A stretch of 64,000 nt of DNA from Chimonanthus salicifolius (Eukaryota; Streptophyta; Magnoliopsida; Laurales; Calycanthaceae): the NCBI GenBank assembly GCA_013350335.1, contig CM023540.1, positions 60,338,195 to 60,402,194 of the forward strand. The letters run 5' to 3'. A program made the translations under genes and the position numbers. Below, one piece after another: positions 1 to 12,033 of this stretch. Each line of letters starts with the position of its first letter. The first letter of the stretch is position 1. The notes beneath the pieces are model-generated. The model searched no databases. It was not told where the DNA came from and worked only from the letters and a program-made list of their open reading frames with translations.

Positions 1-984
1 GTATTAACTTAATCTGTTCCGTTGTCTCTGCAACTAGCTCGGGTGTCCAATAAGTGCAGGCTCACCGGCCTCTGTCCAACACACTGGTGATCTACAGGGT
101 CTACCATACAACGCCTACAATGGAGACATCTGGAGGCTTGCCTGGTAACTGTTGTTGTAAGAGAACTCAACCAGTGGTAAGTGGTCCTCCCATCAACCCT
201 TGAAGTCTAACATACATGCTCTCAGCATATCCTCCAATGTTTGTATTGTTCTCTCTGACTGACCATCAGTCTGTGGATGGAAAGTTGTGCTAATCAGTAA
301 ATTTGTACCCATAGCCATATGCATGCTCTGCCACACCCTGCCAGTGAATCGGCCATCTCTGTCCGACACAATAGTCCTGGGGATACCATGTAGTCTGATG
401 ATATCCTTTATGTATCGTCATCCCAAAGTCTCAGATGAATCTATCATATTGATGGGAAGAAAGTGTACAGATTTGGTCAATCGATCTACCACGACCCATA
501 TTGCATCGTCGCCCTTTGATGACCTTGGCAACCCTATCACAAAATCCATGGAAATATGTTCGCATTTCCACTCCGGCATTAGTAAGGGTTTGTGTAATCC
601 TGATGGCTTCTGATGTTCAGTCTTAACTTACTGACAAGTTAGGCAGTGAGCAACAAAATCTGCCACATCTCTTTTAAGTCCATGCCACCAATAGTGTCTC
701 TTCAGATCATGATACATCTTGGTGCTACCTGAATGAATAGAGAGTTTGGTTTGGTATGTCACTATCAATAACTCTCTTCTGTAGCTCTGAGGTACATATG
801 TCCTGCCTCGAAACAACAGACCTTGTCCCGGTCGTAACTCCCATTCTGGTATAACCTCACCAGTAGACATTTTAGCCCATATCTCTTCCACCTCCGGATC
901 TGTCAGTCGTTCTTGTTCAATCTTGGAAACCATGTTGGACCGTACGATCAGATTATACATACTCCCATGGTTCTTGATGTACAA
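1..984 (-). pseudogene. Element 1 integrase (partial, broken)
   Basis: The right part (628-984) encodes the zinc-binding HHCC module: two histidines in the IHSG...YHDL stretch, then CLTCQ with both cysteines intact. Leftwards follows the DDE core, with the first Asp in MDFV near 550, the second in VSDRD near 360, and the Glu in LVEF near 170. Integrase inserts the cDNA into the chromosome. I see stops at about 450 and 200, and the reading frame decays towards the left edge. The plus-strand reading frame at 287-613 is its antisense shadow. Coordinates of the catalytic residues are approximate. Confidence 0.85.
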
Positions 985-1633
985 ATTGAACTCTCAAATG
1001 GTATTCAGCATTTCCCATTCCTTCATAATCAAACTGGTCACTGTTGCATGTGACATGCGACTGAGGGTATCCGCCACTTTGTTCTCCTTGCCAGGATGAT
1101 ATCGAAGCGCAAACTCATAATCTTGCAGATATTTCATCCATCTGCGCTACCTCATGTTTAGTTCCTTCTGATCAAACAAATATTTCAAACTTTTGTGATC
1201 TGAAAACACCTCAAACTTCTAGCCATAAAGATAGTGTCTCCAGCTTTTGAAAGCGAAGACCACTGTGGCTAATTCCAGATCATGCATGGGATAGTGGCGT
1301 TCATGAATTTTTAACTGTCTTGAACCATAAGACTTTAAGTGAGAGAACACCCAAGTCTTTCTCCTGAAGCATCACAAAATACTTCATAGCCCTTGCCTCT
1401 TTCCGGCAAAATCAGGATAAGAGCAGTCTTAAGCCTTCTTCTTCAGTTCTTCGAATCTTCAGTTGCATACATTAGACCATTCAAATTTGACTCCTTTCTG
1501 AGTGAGTCGGGTAAGTGGAGACGCAATCTTGGAGAAGTCCATAATAAACCTCCTATAATAACCTACCAATCCTAGAAAGCTGCGGATTTCGGTCACATTC
1601 CTTGGTGCTTTCCACTCTCTAACTGCCGCCACT
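985..1633 (-). pseudogene. Element 1 RNase H and linker (broken)
   Basis: In translation with frame changes, the end of RT (a [16 protein letters not shown] block) is followed by RNase H-like pieces and the conserved YHPGKENKVAD linker near 1080-1110. At least three stops and one or more frameshifts interrupt it, including one at 1634-1670 where the RT frame breaks. RNase H removes template RNA during reverse transcription. The identification rests on these blocks and on the position between RT and integrase. Confidence 0.75.
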
Positions 1634-2599
1634 TTAGCCTGGTCTACGACTATTCCTTCCGCTGATATGCCCTAAGAAGTTAACCTCAGAGAGCCAGAAT
1701 TCGCACTTGTTTGCTTTGGGATACAATTGATTCTTCTTTAGGGTGTCCAGAACTATCCACAAATGTTTAGCATGCTCCTCCCGACTTTTAGAATAGATCA
1801 GGATGTCGTCAATGAATACAATTACAAATTTGTCCAAGTAAGGACGAAATATCATGTTCATTAGATCCATGAACACAGCTGGTGCATTGGTGAGTCCAAA
1901 CGGCATAACCACACACTCATATAGTCCATACCGAGTTCTGAAAGCTGTTTTCTCTATGTCTTCATCCCTGACCCGGATTTGATGGTAGCCTGACATCAGA
2001 TCAATCTTGGAGAAGTGACTGGAACCCCTGAGTTGATCGAATAGATCATCAATCCTAGGTAGAGGGTACATGTTTCTGACGGTCAGCTGATTCAACTTCC
2101 GATAATCTACACACGTTCGAAGCGTACCATCCTTCTTCATTACAAATAATACCGGTGCTCCCCAAGATGATGTGTTGTTCCGGATGCATCCTTGTCTGAG
2201 CAGTTCATCAATTTGTTTCTTTAGCTCTGACATCTCAGCTGGGGCCATCCGATAATGCGGCAATGACATTGGAGTAGTGCCAGGATACAACTTGATCTCA
2301 AAATCAATCTCCCTCTTTGGTGGCAAACCAGGGAGATCTGTCATGAATAACTCTGCGTAGTCTTTCACTACCGTAGATAGTTCAGCCACCGGTGCCTTGT
2401 CTAGTCTGATGTTGTTCAATACAAGGTGGTTCAATTCTTCATGTAGTCTCCTGGTCATAGGGATGCTCTGCTTGTCAGCATGTACCACATATTGCTTTCC
2501 CTCGGGTGACCAAAATATCACCCTGCGGAGATGGCAGTCAATGCTGGCCTGCAAGTTAGCCAACCAATCCATGCCAAAAATGGTGTCATACTCAGTCAT
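1634..2599 (-). pseudogene. Element 1 reverse transcriptase with end of protease
   Basis: An open stretch of 321 codons. The first ~35 residues (GMDWL) are the C-terminal end of the aspartic protease. A linker with [12 protein letters not shown] leads into the RT palm: CVDYRKLN, the first catalytic Asp in [22 protein letters not shown], and the catalytic FIDD box near residue 265. The frame breaks just after FLGHI, where related elements continue into RNase H. This is the best preserved part of element 1. The lineage call Tekay/Del is from motif resemblance, without a tree. Confidence 0.92.
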
Positions 2600-2850
2600 C
2601 TCGAGTACCAGATAATTGAACTCAAATCTGAATCAAGCAAGTTCAGTGTTTACCACTATGCATAAAAGTCCCAGTGATGTGTCTCCAATGGGGGATACAA
2701 TAATAAGTGTGGTGGACAATTGTTGTACTAAAGTGCCAGTAGCAGATATAAATGCAGCAGATACAAAGGAGTGGGATGCTCCGGAATCAAATAATGCAAA
2801 AGAATAGGAACTACCAACTACTGCCATGCCTTAAATCACTGAGTGATCCA
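2600..2850 (-). pseudogene. Element 1 aspartic protease
   Basis: A minus-strand frame at 2633-2827 contains FDSGASHSF, the active-site D-S/T-G-A motif of retroelement proteases, which cut the Gag-Pol polyprotein. The downstream half of the domain continues into the RT frame (GMDWL), so the protease spans two adjacent frames and has a break near 2600-2630. Its place directly after the gag zinc knuckle fits. Confidence 0.85.
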
Positions 2851-2984
2851 CCGTCTCTGGATGAGGGGCCAAAGTATACAGTCGTCCAGATCCTATCGGG
2901 TTAGGTACCCGTCCTGTTTGGTTATATTCCCTAGAGACTTGTGAATGAGCTGGTCGAGCTGGAGGACAAAATGAACCCCTGGAG

Positions 2985-3964
2985 TGAGAAGGTCTACTGT
3001 TCTGCGAACACTCCCTCTTGAAATGGCCCTGCTGGCCACACTAAAAACAGGTGCTCACACCTCGAGGGACTTGAGAGATGGATACTGATGTGGAGGGCTG
3101 ATTGGGACGAAAGTCTCCGTTGACCCAGTAGAAGGTGATGGTTTCCCAAAGTTGGGTCGGAATCTCTTGTTTGGGCGAAAAGCACTTCCCCCGCTTTGGC
3201 CTCGGCGGTTATCCACAAACCAAACTATTTCTGTCATCTCTTGCTCAGCTATGGTAGCTCGACTGACCACTTCCGCCAATGTAGGTGACTTGAAGATAGT
3301 CACTTTGACCCTGATGCTTGGTCGAACCACTCAAAGTTACGAGTCTTCCTTATTCTATGTCCACCATGTATAAAACATAAGATGATAGGCAGAGAAACTC
3401 CTGATGATACTAAGCCACAGTCATGGTGCCCTGCATCAAAGATATGAACGTTTGTGTATAGCGCTTCTTCTCCTCTTCTAGAAAGTAATGATCTAGGAAC
3501 ATTGTAGAGAACTGGTCCCATGTCATCTTAGTCATTTCCCCTGTTGGAATCTGTGCTCGTTGTCTCTCAATCACTTCCCACCACTTGCCGGCATCATCGA
3601 TCAACTGCGAAGTAGCCAACAGTATTCTATCTTCATTGCTGGTGATCTTCAGTAACGTCAAAATCTTGGTGATGTTCCTCAGCCAATTCTCCGCTCCGGC
3701 AGGCCCTTCTTTCCCTTTGAAGTGAGGGGGACGCTGCTGTTGGAAGTCTCTAACCATGCTTCGATCATGTGCCTCATTGGTGGTCGTACTTCCATTGCCG
3801 TTCATATGTAGCTGTAGAAGGGAAGTGACCACAACCTGTACTAAGTTCTACAGCTCGGGAGGTACCACAGGAATATTCACGCTATTCTGTTCCTCTTCTT
3901 GGTGTGGTTGCTGCACCTCTTCCTCCACATACGGGCTTTGACGAGTTATTCTTCTTGGAGGCAT
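2985..3964 (-). pseudogene. Element 1 Gag with zinc knuckle (broken)
   Basis: An ATG whose complement is at 3962-3964 opens a frame starting MPPRRITRQ; it has one stop (near 3850) and then continues as the capsid region at 3410-3832. There, FKGKEGP, WL..I..IL, AGKWWE and WDQF.TMFLDHYF match the retrotransposon Gag capsid pattern. Near 3000-3060 a CX2CX4HX4C zinc knuckle (GQQGHFKREC) is visible but has a stop inside it. Gag forms the particle and binds RNA. The start is the first ATG of the capsid frame. Confidence 0.85.
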
Positions 3965-4385
3965 TTTTCCTAAGTCATTGGAACATCATTTGACTTAGCT
4001 TTCTCGTAAAGTTTTGTGTTTACATAGTTTGGGGAATTGTTAAATAAACATCTTGTATTTTTCGTTTTTGGAGAAACTTCCTATGTATCTAGTATTGTTT
4101 CTCAATTTGGGGAAATCCTGATGTTTTCTTTTTTCGGGGAAATATGTCTTATTTTGCTATGTTTGATAAATCCATTTTTATAGTGATTGTCATTCCCTTG
4201 CTATCATTCTTTTTTCGTCAAGTGTTGCTCTCAGATTGAATGCTTCAGTTTGAGTCTTAACAAAGTAAATTAATCCGGCCCCCGTGCAGCGAACTCCGAA
4301 AAGTCGGTCAGTTGGGATTCTTATCTTGTCAAGGAGACATGATACCATCTTAATCTTACTTTGAAAAATTCATACTTCCGGTTTT
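3965..4385 (-). other. Element 1 untranslated leader
   Basis: About 420 bases between the PBS and the gag ATG with no coding signal. It is T-rich on the plus strand, with several TTTTTCG(T/G) runs. No intron or promoter could be supported. Confidence 0.6.
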
Positions 4386-4397
4386 GCTCTGATACCA
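4386..4397 (-). promoter_or_regulatory. Primer-binding site, initiator-Met tRNA type (element 1)
   Basis: On the minus strand the sequence TGGTATCAGAGC is complementary to the 3' end of plant initiator Met tRNA, the usual primer for Tekay-type elements. It lies two bases from the LTR A end, which fixes the orientation and the LTR boundary. Confidence 0.92.
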
Positions 4398-5654
4398 ACT
4401 ATAACGCCCCGCCCTTTTTCACTCGCCGAAAATCAGAGTCTATTTTTTCTTTTTTGAGAAATAAAGAGTGAGAGAGAGCGGGACGCCACGACGTGAGCTA
4501 AGTTCGAGCTTCCAAAGCCCGGCCCTTAACTAGCCAACCATACGTGTGCGTGGACCGAGTCCACTAAAACAGTTCACACGCATTAAGTCTATACTTGCGG
4601 AATAAACGTAAAGCGGAATTAATATAAGACGAGAGTTACTATTCCTATCCATTTTTAAGCAAGGAAGTCCATCACATAAATTAACTTAAGTTCAAATGTC
4701 CAAAAATATAACAAAACCATAGCAAGATAGTTCTAAGTTATTACAGTCCCAAAATACGAATAACTCAAACTACATTGTCTGAAATAAAACTTAAATAAAG
4801 TAAGTCTAAATTATCGAAGCTCCTAAGCTTGGTTCCTTTCGCGTCCATCGTTCCATCCATTCCCTATATCATCATCTAAGGTAGAAGTAAGGCGTTAGTC
4901 AACGCACCAAGTAGGTATTCCGAGTAGGGTCAAACACATGGGATTAGTATAAAAATCGGAATAGATACATAATATCAAATCATGCTAAAACAATGCCATG
5001 CTATGGGTGTCATATGCCATGATTTCCCACCCATCAACCATATCTCAAAAATACATAGATAATCCTCTTGATGAACAAGCCAAGGTATTCATTGTCATGA
5101 CTCCCCTCGTATGCCTTATCGGTCACACCAAACGGAGCGTGGACTCCTCTTTTATTTCAAACATCATATACATTTCTCAATCGGAATCAGTGCGGATCCC
5201 TCCCCACGTTTGTTTATCGGATACCCCAAATGGAGCATGGACTCCTCTCATATGTTCCCTCCCATGCCTTGCATGAGATGTGAGTGTAACATGCTATTTC
5301 ACATTAAGTTACATAATAGCCTTGAAATCCATTCTTAGAACATAAGCATTTTGATACCAAAACTAAATCATCAATCATGGAAATAAAAATCATTGCATGT
5401 ACATAATCCAAGTGTTTCAACAAGATAGGAATCCTACCCACGTCCAAGTATTGTATCCTTGCGTTTTCGTCAAAACCGATCACCGATGACGTCAAAGCTG
5501 ATCGTACACCCATTTGTGAAATCCCATTACCTTAAATTAATTCCATCATATAAAATAGTTAAATTAATTATTTAATTAATTTAAATCATACCTTACATTC
5601 TTCCATTTAGACTTAAATCATTTGGAAAAGGAAAATCATCATAGAAAACTTCAC

Positions 5655-5819
5655 TTTTAAAAATCAGTCGGTCAGCCGTCCGCAGCCGATCCTGCAGACG
5701 ACAGAAACCCGTCCTACAGACTATGACCCATCTGCAGACAACACAACACATAAGTCTGTTATCCGTCCGCCGACAATCGAAACCCGTCTCGCGGACGATA
5801 GAAACCCGTCTGCAGACGG
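5655..5819. repeat. Short palindrome array of LTR A, left part
   Basis: Repeated units of the form GAAACCCGTC(C/T)GCAGACGR spaced about 20-35 bases apart. The last unit, 5806-5819 (CCGTCTGCAGACGG), is a perfect 14-bp palindrome. LTR B begins immediately to its right, so the array was cut by that insertion and resumes at 9013. Confidence 0.75.
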
Positions 5820-6857
5820 TGATGTCCATCCATGTGTGCATGGACCAAGTCCACGAAAATGGTTCACACATAGCAATATCAACTTGTGGAATAAAAATCA
5901 TAACCTGCAGAATCATAACATCAATTTGTGGAATTATAATAGAACCAGGTTCTATTCCATTTAGATAGCAAAGTACGTTAAGTCCTTATCCATAATTAAA
6001 CTATCATAATTATCCAATAAATCATCCAACCATCTAAGTTATTACATTCCGAAATCTAGATACTCAAATATAAGTCCATGAATAACTTTTATTAAAAACA
6101 ATAAACTAATTCATCCAACCTCCTATGCCTGGCCCGTCTTGCGTTCCTCGTTCCCCTGATTTCCTGTATCATCAACTAGGGTAGAAGTAGGGCGTTAGAA
6201 CAATGCGCCCAGTAGATATTCCAATTACAGCTAACACATGGTTTGTACAAAACATATATAATAATATTGTAATGTCAAAACCATATAAATCCATGCCATG
6301 CAATGATGACAAATGCAATGAGTTCCACCCATCACATGTACAAAAATGTACCCACCACATAGGTCTTCCGGACGCCCCAGCGGAGTGTGGACCCTCCAGT
6401 TTCTTCCTGATGGAAAAGCACATCTAGGTACACCACATAGGTTTTTCGGACGCCCTGACGGAGTGTGGACCCTCCGGTTACCAAATCCTTCACCCCATGC
6501 CATGCATGAGATGCCAATGAAACACATGTTATTTTATAACATAAACATAGCGTTGAAAATCATATTTAAAACACATGTTATTTCCTCATATAAAGATAGC
6601 ATTTAAAATCACAATTTAAATCATATCCTTTGCAGCATAAATTCATCAAAAATAAGATAAGGCACAATGTACATAAACCCATGGTTTCAAAGAGGTGGAA
6701 TCCTACCAAAGACCGCTAAAGTGTGCTTGCGTCCTTCGTCCGGTAACCGCTCACGATCGTAAACACCTTGTGAGGCCTCGTTACCTTATAATATGAAAAT
6801 TAATCAATACCAAGTCCCACTTGATTTTCAAAGTTCTAAGTCCATAAATAAAACCCC

Positions 6858-8172
6858 ATGGGGTTCGGCCATACACCATGGCCGAACCCATGGCTTAGCA
6901 TTTTCACACCTATTTATGAAAATGCCATTGTTCCCCTATTTCATTTAAATCTTCCATAATTAGACCATATAAATTTCCTTAACCAAACAAGTCCATCAAA
7001 CACAACTCATGGGGTTCGGCCATACACCATGGCCGAACCCATGATCCTCTACTTTGGTTTGTAATTACCATTTTGCCACTGATCTAAACCTTAGTCACTT
7101 TCCTTGCTCAGGTTCTAAAATAATGCACACTTCTTGAATCCAATCACATAGTCCAATAATTAAATCATGGGGTTCGGCCATACACCATGGCCGAACCCAA
7201 TGTCCAATATTCTCACATATTTACAAAAATGCCATTCATGGCTAACTTTCCATTTTAATCAATTAAAGTCATAATACAATTGGTGGGGTTCGGCCATACA
7301 TCATGGCCGAACCTCACACTTCTTTTCCATTCTTTCAATCCAATAATCAAACATAGCCACCTTTTCAAACCATAGCTTTATTTACTAAAAGCACCAAACC
7401 AATTCCATGGGGTTCGGCCATACCCATGGCCGAACCCTATGGTTTCCAAAATCCTCATTTAGAAAGTCCATAATTAGGTAGCTTCTAATTTTAGCAACCT
7501 CCTTCCATAAATGGAAGCTTTCTAAATTTAGCAAACACCTTCCCTAATTTGAAACTTTCTAAATTTAGCAAACACCTTCCAAAATTGGAATCTTTCTAAA
7601 TTTAGCAAACACCTTCCATAATTGGATGCTTTCCAATTTTAGCAACCCCTTTCCTTAATTAGAAGGTTTCCTATTTTAATCTCCATACCAAAACTACCCC
7701 ATGGGGTTCGGCCATACACCATGGCCGAACCCTATGGTTCATGATCTTTGACAATTAGTTTAGATCCATTAAAATCAATCATCAATCCATAAAATATTTG
7801 GTGGGGTTCGGCAACACACCATGGCCGAACCTCACTCCTTTCTTTTCATTACTTTTGATCAAATCAACTTAGCCATAATGCAATCATGGTTCGGCCATGC
7901 CATGGCCGACCCACATCCCTATCCATATCTCCATTAATCAATCATGGATCTTCCATTTAATCCCTTCAAAATTTCATATCATTATCACCAATTACTTATT
8001 TAAGAATCTCCATGGTTAAATTTTGTTAAAAACCAATAAATAAATCAAATCTTTCCATGGGGTTCGGCCATGCACTATGACCGAACCCTATGGTTCTATT
8101 TCTCCATTTAAGATCATCAAATCATCATCCAAACTTCTTCCATGGGGTTCGGCCAAACACCATGGCCGAACC
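6858..8172. repeat. Array of ten GGTTCGGCC/GGCCGAACC palindromes in LTR B
   Basis: Cores (first base of GGTTCGGCC to last base of GGCCGAACC) are at 6862-6888, 7013-7039, 7171-7197, 7287-7313, 7411-7436, 7705-7731, 7805-7831, 7888-7912, 8061-8087 and 8146-8172. Each is an imperfect dyad, usually GGGTTCGGCCAT, then ACACC or similar, then ATGGCCGAACCC. Spacing is 83-173 bases, except for one 294-base gap that holds a separate minisatellite. The DNA between units is unrelated AT-rich sequence, so these are dispersed units and not a simple tandem repeat. Confidence 0.93.
7474..7675. repeat. 37-bp minisatellite in LTR B
   Basis: About five tandem units of 37 bases built on CTTTCTAAATTTAGCAAA followed by CACCTTCC and an AATTGGA-like end. 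The middle three units are nearly identical and the outer two diverge. It sits between the fifth and sixth palindromes and accounts for their unusually wide spacing. Confidence 0.88.
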
Positions 8173-9012
8173 CTATGGTTCTTTGGTTTCATAAATAAAA
8201 TTATTCAATCAATATACTAACCTCTTTCCGATTGATTTCTTGCTCTTCTAATCTTTCTCCCTTCTTCTTAATTTTTCTCCAACCAAGAACCCTTCTTGTT
8301 GCTGCCTTTTCTTCTCTTGCTCTTTGCCGTGTGAGAGATTGAGAGAGATAGGGAGGGTTCGAATATGGGGTTGTAAAAACCGTGCAACCTCGTGGGTCTC
8401 TCCTTTTATTAAGTTCTCCTTAGTCCCATATTTAGAAGGCACTTAAAGTAAACATTGTCCCCCTTAGGCCATGCACCCTTGTGTTTCTATCTTAAAATTG
8501 GAGTGGCCGACCTCCCCTCCTTAATTTAAAACCTCCTTAATTCCAACCATAGAAAGTTCTTAAGATAATCACCCCCTCCTTTGGCCATGCGCCCCTTGTA
8601 GTATTTTTAGTCATTGCCTTATATGGCAATGCCGTGATGCCTCATTGCTTAGATTAGCAATTGCCGACCTTGGATTCCTATTTTTAGTAGTGTCCCACTC
8701 GGCCATAAGATCTCTATTTAGAATAGGGTATGCGCATATCATTGATCATAATCTAAGTAATCTTTTAATTTAATTTAAGACAATATGCATTCCCTTTTAA
8801 AAAATCACACGCGCATAATATAGATATTAATATCTCCATACACGGCCTTGTACAATCTTATTTAATTTTTGATAAAACCAATACCACAATTTAATTGGGT
8901 CCTAATTGGGTCATGGCCCAATTCCTTATCCATATAAGATCCAATCTAAAATTCACAAGAAAAATGGATAACTTTCATATAAAATAATAATTTGAAAATC
9001 CTAGGTATTACA

Positions 9013-9260
9013 ATAAAAACCCGTCCCACGGACAGTAGACAATTGTCCCACAGATAGTGTAACCCGTCCTAAGCCATCCAACCCGTCCGCAGACAGTATA
9101 TAGTTCCTGATTGTTACCCATCTGCGGACGGTAGAAACCCGTCCCACATGCATATCTCCCGTCCGCAAACAGCACCATGTTATGTTCATCATCCGTCCGC
9201 AAAAGTCTTTGTCCAGTTATTTATCCGTCCACTAAAAACCCATGTCTAGTTCATTATCCG
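9013..9260. repeat. Short palindrome array of LTR A, right part
   Basis: Continuation of the CCCGTCCGCAGACGG-like units after the LTR B insertion: CCCGTCCCACGGACAG at 9019, CCCGTCCGCAGACAG near 9080, CATCTGCGGACGGTAG near 9118, and several single CCGTCCGC half-units up to 9260. The units are more degenerate than in the left part. Confidence 0.65.
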
Positions 9261-10807
9261 TCCTTCTCCTTCCTTAGTCCTTGTTCTTCCTCCAAGTCTA
9301 GAGCCGAAAGTGTAAGAGAGAGACAGAGAGATAAGAAGAGGCGATGCAACCTCTTGTTCCACATTGAGAATTCGGCCAAGGATGATGAGAGAGGGAGAGA
9401 GATTGAGATGAAAAACTCCTAATGGAGGGTTCGGCCAAAGTGGTGTGGGTTGAGAGGGGGAGAGAGGGAGAGGATCAGATGAAAATCTCTAACTTTTTTG
9501 TCTAAAGGAGAGGATCGGCCCCAGGTTTTGGAGGGAGCCCTTTGTATCTTGCCCTAGCCTCCCAACCACCCTCTTTACATCTTGGTCTTTCCCATGTGTC
9601 CCTTGGTTAACCAAGAAGACACATGGCTTACACTTGGAGCCTTCACACACCAGGCCCCCCCCCTCTCTTCCCTTCACAACGATTTTCTCTAGGGTTTCCA
9701 TGAGATGGAAACCCTCCATCTCCTCCTTTGACTCACCTAAGTCTCTTCCACTTCCATGTGACTCACTTTTGAACTCACTTCCCATTCACTCAATCTTGAT
9801 TTGAACTCACCCATACAATTCTTAACTCAAGACTTTGAATTTATTCCTTAATTAAATAATTCCTTAACTCAATTCACTTCACTTAACCATCTTGAACTCA
9901 CCAATGGTTGACCAAGTCAACCATGGTATCCTGTAACACCCTGGAATTTCAAAGTTATCATTTTATATGAATTTATTCATATTTACGGAATTTCCATTGT
10001 GATATATTTGAGTTGAATGTAAATGGGTCAATTGGTCAAACAAGACCCAATGGTTAGTAGTTTTGATTACAAAACAAATAAATGTATAAGATGAACTTAA
10101 ACGGGTCGAAAATCATAATTGGGTCAAATTTTGTTAAAAGGGTCAAAATGGCCAAATTGGACCCAATGGGTTGTGGTTGACATGTTTGACCATTAATTGA
10201 GTTCAAAGCTTAATTGGGTTAAGACGAGTTAAATGTTTGAGTTGGGTTTGAGTTGAAATAAATGATGGAGTTGAGTGGAATTTATTAGTTGAGTTACATT
10301 AATGAATGAGTTAAGTTGGGTGAGTTAAACAATGAGTTGGATGAATAAATATTTCAAGTAAGTGAATGAGAGTGGTGTGTACTGATTGCAAGGTTTTAAA
10401 CAATGAAAAACGTTGGAATTGCATGGGAGAGGTACTTCATGCATGTAACTCCAAGATAAGAAATTTATGGAGGTGGCGTTTTTGGGAGTTACAAAGGTGG
10501 GAGGTTTATTTCAAATGCAAATGGTAGGCACGTTGGAAATGGTTGGGTGTACATGGTTTGGGTCTTCAAAGGGCAGCCAATAGATAGGTTTATAATCCAT
10601 GCATGTAACTCCCATTCAAGTGATAAAGGAAATGAGAGTTACATTTTGAAATTCACATCATGGGACGTTGGATGCATGAGAACATTGCATGCATGTAACG
10701 GCTACAATGGAGATAAGTGGGATGGCTGTTTTAAGAGTTACACATGCAAGGATAATGGAGAGAATGCAAACAATCACCTCCAAAGATAATAGAGACGTTG
10801 GATGCTA

Positions 10808-10836
10808 GGGGGGGGGGGCGGGGGGCGGGGGGGGGG
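10808..10836 (+). repeat. G-rich tract in solo LTR C
   Basis: Runs of 11, 6 and 10 G separated by single C bases. It directly overlaps the left arm of a hairpin (10833-10842 pairing with 10850-10859). G-quadruplex formation is possible but inferred. Confidence 0.9.
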
Positions 10837-11395
10837 TTTCATTCCATAGATGAAACCCCAAGGAACTTAAAAGATTTTAATTATGGAGAGGTGAGTTACA
10901 CAAGGTTAAACCTTGGGCTGAAGTTGATTAGTCAAGAGGAATTCATTCTCTATCATTATCTCTTTCTCTCTTGGGCGTCCTCCATCTCTCCAAACACTGA
11001 GAACAGCAGCTAGTCACTGATTTGCAATCAGTCCTTGGTTGCTTTCTTTCACCAAGACAAAAGCACAAATTGAGCAAAGGAGGGGGCATCAAGGTTTCTC
11101 ATCCAAAGCCAAAATTCTTTCTCTTTCTCTACCTTTTTACCGTTTTCTACATTTTAAAAATAAGAGCAGCAGCTGGTTGCTTAATCAGTCCTTGAGCATC
11201 AAGGAATCAAGAAGAAGGAGAGGCTAAGAAAGGGAAAGGAACAAGCCGGAGTGAAGATCAATTGGAGGAGTTGCGGAAACGGTAGGTTTTCGATAAACAA
11301 TTTTTAAATCATGACCCGACCATTGGATGGCCAAATCTAACAAGGGTTAGATATTGGATGGAGGTACATGAATGAGATAAAAAGATGGACCATAG

Positions 11396-12033
11396 GGTTT
11401 GTCCCCATTGGATGGCCGAACCCCATAGAAATAATTGATTTATTTGGATGGTTTTTGGAAGTTAAAACCATACAAGTATGGGACTATCTTTAGATGATAA
11501 AAGTGGATTAAGTTTGATGTTTTTAAAGGACAAAAATCATGTTTCTAAATGGTAAATTTTATATGTCAAATGGGTCATTTTGTGGCCAAAAATCAGTAAG
11601 TAGGATAAGAAGATTTACATCAAGGAAACCTTGGGGTTTGGCCATGTGTATGGCCTAACCCCATGGACTGTTTTTGATGGTTATTTGGGTCAAGTGTAGG
11701 ATGGATTTTTATGTAAACATAATGTGCTTTGATTTAAGAATAAACCAAGTTTATAAATGGATAAATGGATCTAAACCATAGGCCATGAGGTTCAGCCAAT
11801 TGGGTGGGCCAAACCCCATGAAATGGTATGACATTGCATGGAAGTATTAAATGGTTTTGTGAGATTTTAAAGGATTTAAAGTGAAGATAAGCTTACTGTT
11901 TTTAGGTAACTATGGCTTGGCTGAACCATATTAATACTATGGTTAAATTATGGATTAAAACCATGGACAAAGGTTGGATTAATTACACCAAGAACCATAG
12001 GGTTCGGCCATATGTATCGCCGAACCCCATGGA
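11396..12033. repeat. Degenerate palindromes in solo LTR C
   Basis: Four units can be seen: a half unit with GGCCGAACCCC near 11411-11427, then 11631-11666 (GGGGTTTGGCCAT...ATGGCCTAACCCC), 11787-11820 and 11997-12033 (GGGTTCGGCCAT...GCCGAACCCC). They are weaker than in LTR B, consistent with an older or less conserved copy. Confidence 0.8.

Larger units (their letters stand above)
1..4397 (-). mobile_element. Element 1: internal region of a Tekay/Del-type Ty3/gypsy retrotransposon (partial)
   Basis: Read on the minus strand, the order is PBS, leader, gag, zinc knuckle, protease, reverse transcriptase (RT), RNase H and integrase (IN), with the integrase running off the left edge of the window. 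This order (IN after RNase H) is Ty3/gypsy. The RT stretch with a PHYRMAP-type motif, the initiator-Met PBS and a very long LTR fit the Tekay/Del chromovirus lineage; the diagnostic chromodomain would lie outside the window. Several stops and frameshifts make the copy non-functional. Its 5' LTR is LTR A to the right; the 3' LTR is not in the window. Confidence 0.9.
5821..9012 (-). mobile_element. LTR B: Tekay-type LTR inserted in the palindrome array of LTR A
   Basis: The right end at 9012 (GGTATTACA) matches LTR starts in minus orientation. The left end begins inside the LTR, at the block around TGTGTGCATGGACC near 5835, so roughly 150 bases of the LTR end are missing and no TSD can be read. 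It contains the acceptor-like block (6176-6198), a two-copy direct repeat (6350-6475), ten long palindromes (6858-8172), a 37-bp minisatellite (7474-7675) and a donor-like site (8216-8221). No internal region adjoins it; it is probably a solo LTR that lost one edge. Confidence 0.75.

Noticed and set aside
287..613. Plus-strand frame of 108 codons
   Set aside because: It is the antisense of the element 1 integrase core, whose motifs read clearly on the minus strand.
6858..8172. CRISPR-like pattern of repeats and spacers in LTR B
   Set aside because: The DNA is plant, spacing varies from 83 to 294 bases, the repeats are imperfect palindromes that also occur in other LTR copies, and there are no cas genes.
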